Assembly (NCBI GenBank): GCA_001898825.1
Contig: MKVK01000014.1
Span: 124,001-188,000 of the forward strand
Reading direction: 5' to 3'
Length of the DNA: 64,000 bases
Source of the DNA: Magnetospirillum sp. 64-120
GTDB taxonomy: Bacteria > Pseudomonadota > Alphaproteobacteria > Rhodospirillales > Magnetospirillaceae
Within the stretch, counting starts at the first letter, position 1. Every line of letters starts with the position of its first letter. Below, one piece after another: positions 63,986 through 64,000 of this stretch. Below the pieces are notes generated by a model. The model saw nothing but the letters and a program-made list of their open reading frames with translations. It made no database searches and was not told where the DNA came from. The translations under genes were made by a program, and so were the position numbers.

Positions 63986-64000
63986 ACGTTTCCCACCAAG

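Noticed and set aside
63616-63999. Minus-strand open frame reaching the right edge
   Set aside because: It is out of frame with eipB, overlaps its start, and covers the palindrome and sigma-54 promoter region; it has no recognisable domain.

Overview
The window reads as a contiguous piece of a high-GC alphaproteobacterial chromosome. The gene set (NAD-linked FdsGBA formate dehydrogenase, xseB-ispA-dxs operon, EipB/DUF1849, PPX-PPK polyphosphate pair, leucine-degradation operon, SqrR/BigR-type sulfur regulator) and the protein style suggest Rhodospirillales, probably Magnetospirillum or a close relative. That placement comes from recognising families by eye, not from a search. I see no phage, plasmid, insertion sequence or CRISPR array. 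Coding density is high, and no stretch over 300 bases lacks a gene or RNA.

Region by region. 1-9.5 kb: a trypsin-like protease cut by the left edge, an ELM1-family protein, an enoyl-CoA hydratase, pyrE, an unassigned protein, an alpha/beta hydrolase and isochorismatase pair, an RhlE-type RNA helicase, a stand-alone Lrp/AsnC ligand domain, a small unassigned protein, a GNAT acetyltransferase and an N-formylglutamate amidohydrolase. 9.6-13.9 kb: tRNA-Val(GAC), then a sulfate ABC import operon (sbp-cysT-cysW-cysA) behind an unusual leader with a micro-ORF, a terminator and two identical-type palindromes. 14-22.4 kb: a formate module on the minus strand (LysR regulator, fdsG-fdsB-fdsA-fdhD, OFA-family oxalate/formate transporter). 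22.6-31 kb: a small lipoprotein, a TauE exporter, a membrane TPR/coiled-coil protein of unusual composition, SRAP peptidase, tlyA, a histone-deacetylase-like enzyme, a ROK kinase, two metallo-beta-lactamase-fold enzymes (one persulfide-dioxygenase-like) and a SqrR/BigR-like regulator. 31-35 kb: dxs, ispA, xseB (isoprenoid precursor operon), divergent from rpsD.

35-44.3 kb is regulatory and sensory: a LysR regulator, a YgiQ radical-SAM protein, a membrane diguanylate cyclase, a TetR regulator, a methyltransferase, a Cache-domain class III adenylate cyclase, and an orphan TRAP-type binding protein directly after the cyclase. 44.4-51 kb is the complete leucine/isovalerate route (ivd, mccB, liuC, mccA, hmgL), interrupted by a REP-like palindromic element and followed by a candidate structured RNA. 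51-64 kb: an esterase, aspS, a lipoprotein, rnd, a yeast-type cytosine deaminase, ppx and ppk, a SixA-like phosphatase, a flavoprotein, a helical-repeat protein and eipB. At the right edge, two tandem palindromes and a sigma-54 promoter point out of the window.

Most of the window is ordinary metabolism and housekeeping; I found no clear new multi-gene system. The best leads are small: the sulfate-operon leader, the ribosome-site-masking hairpin before the persulfide-dioxygenase-like gene, the cyclase/binding-protein pair, the structured RNA after hmgL, and the sigma-54 control region at the right edge.
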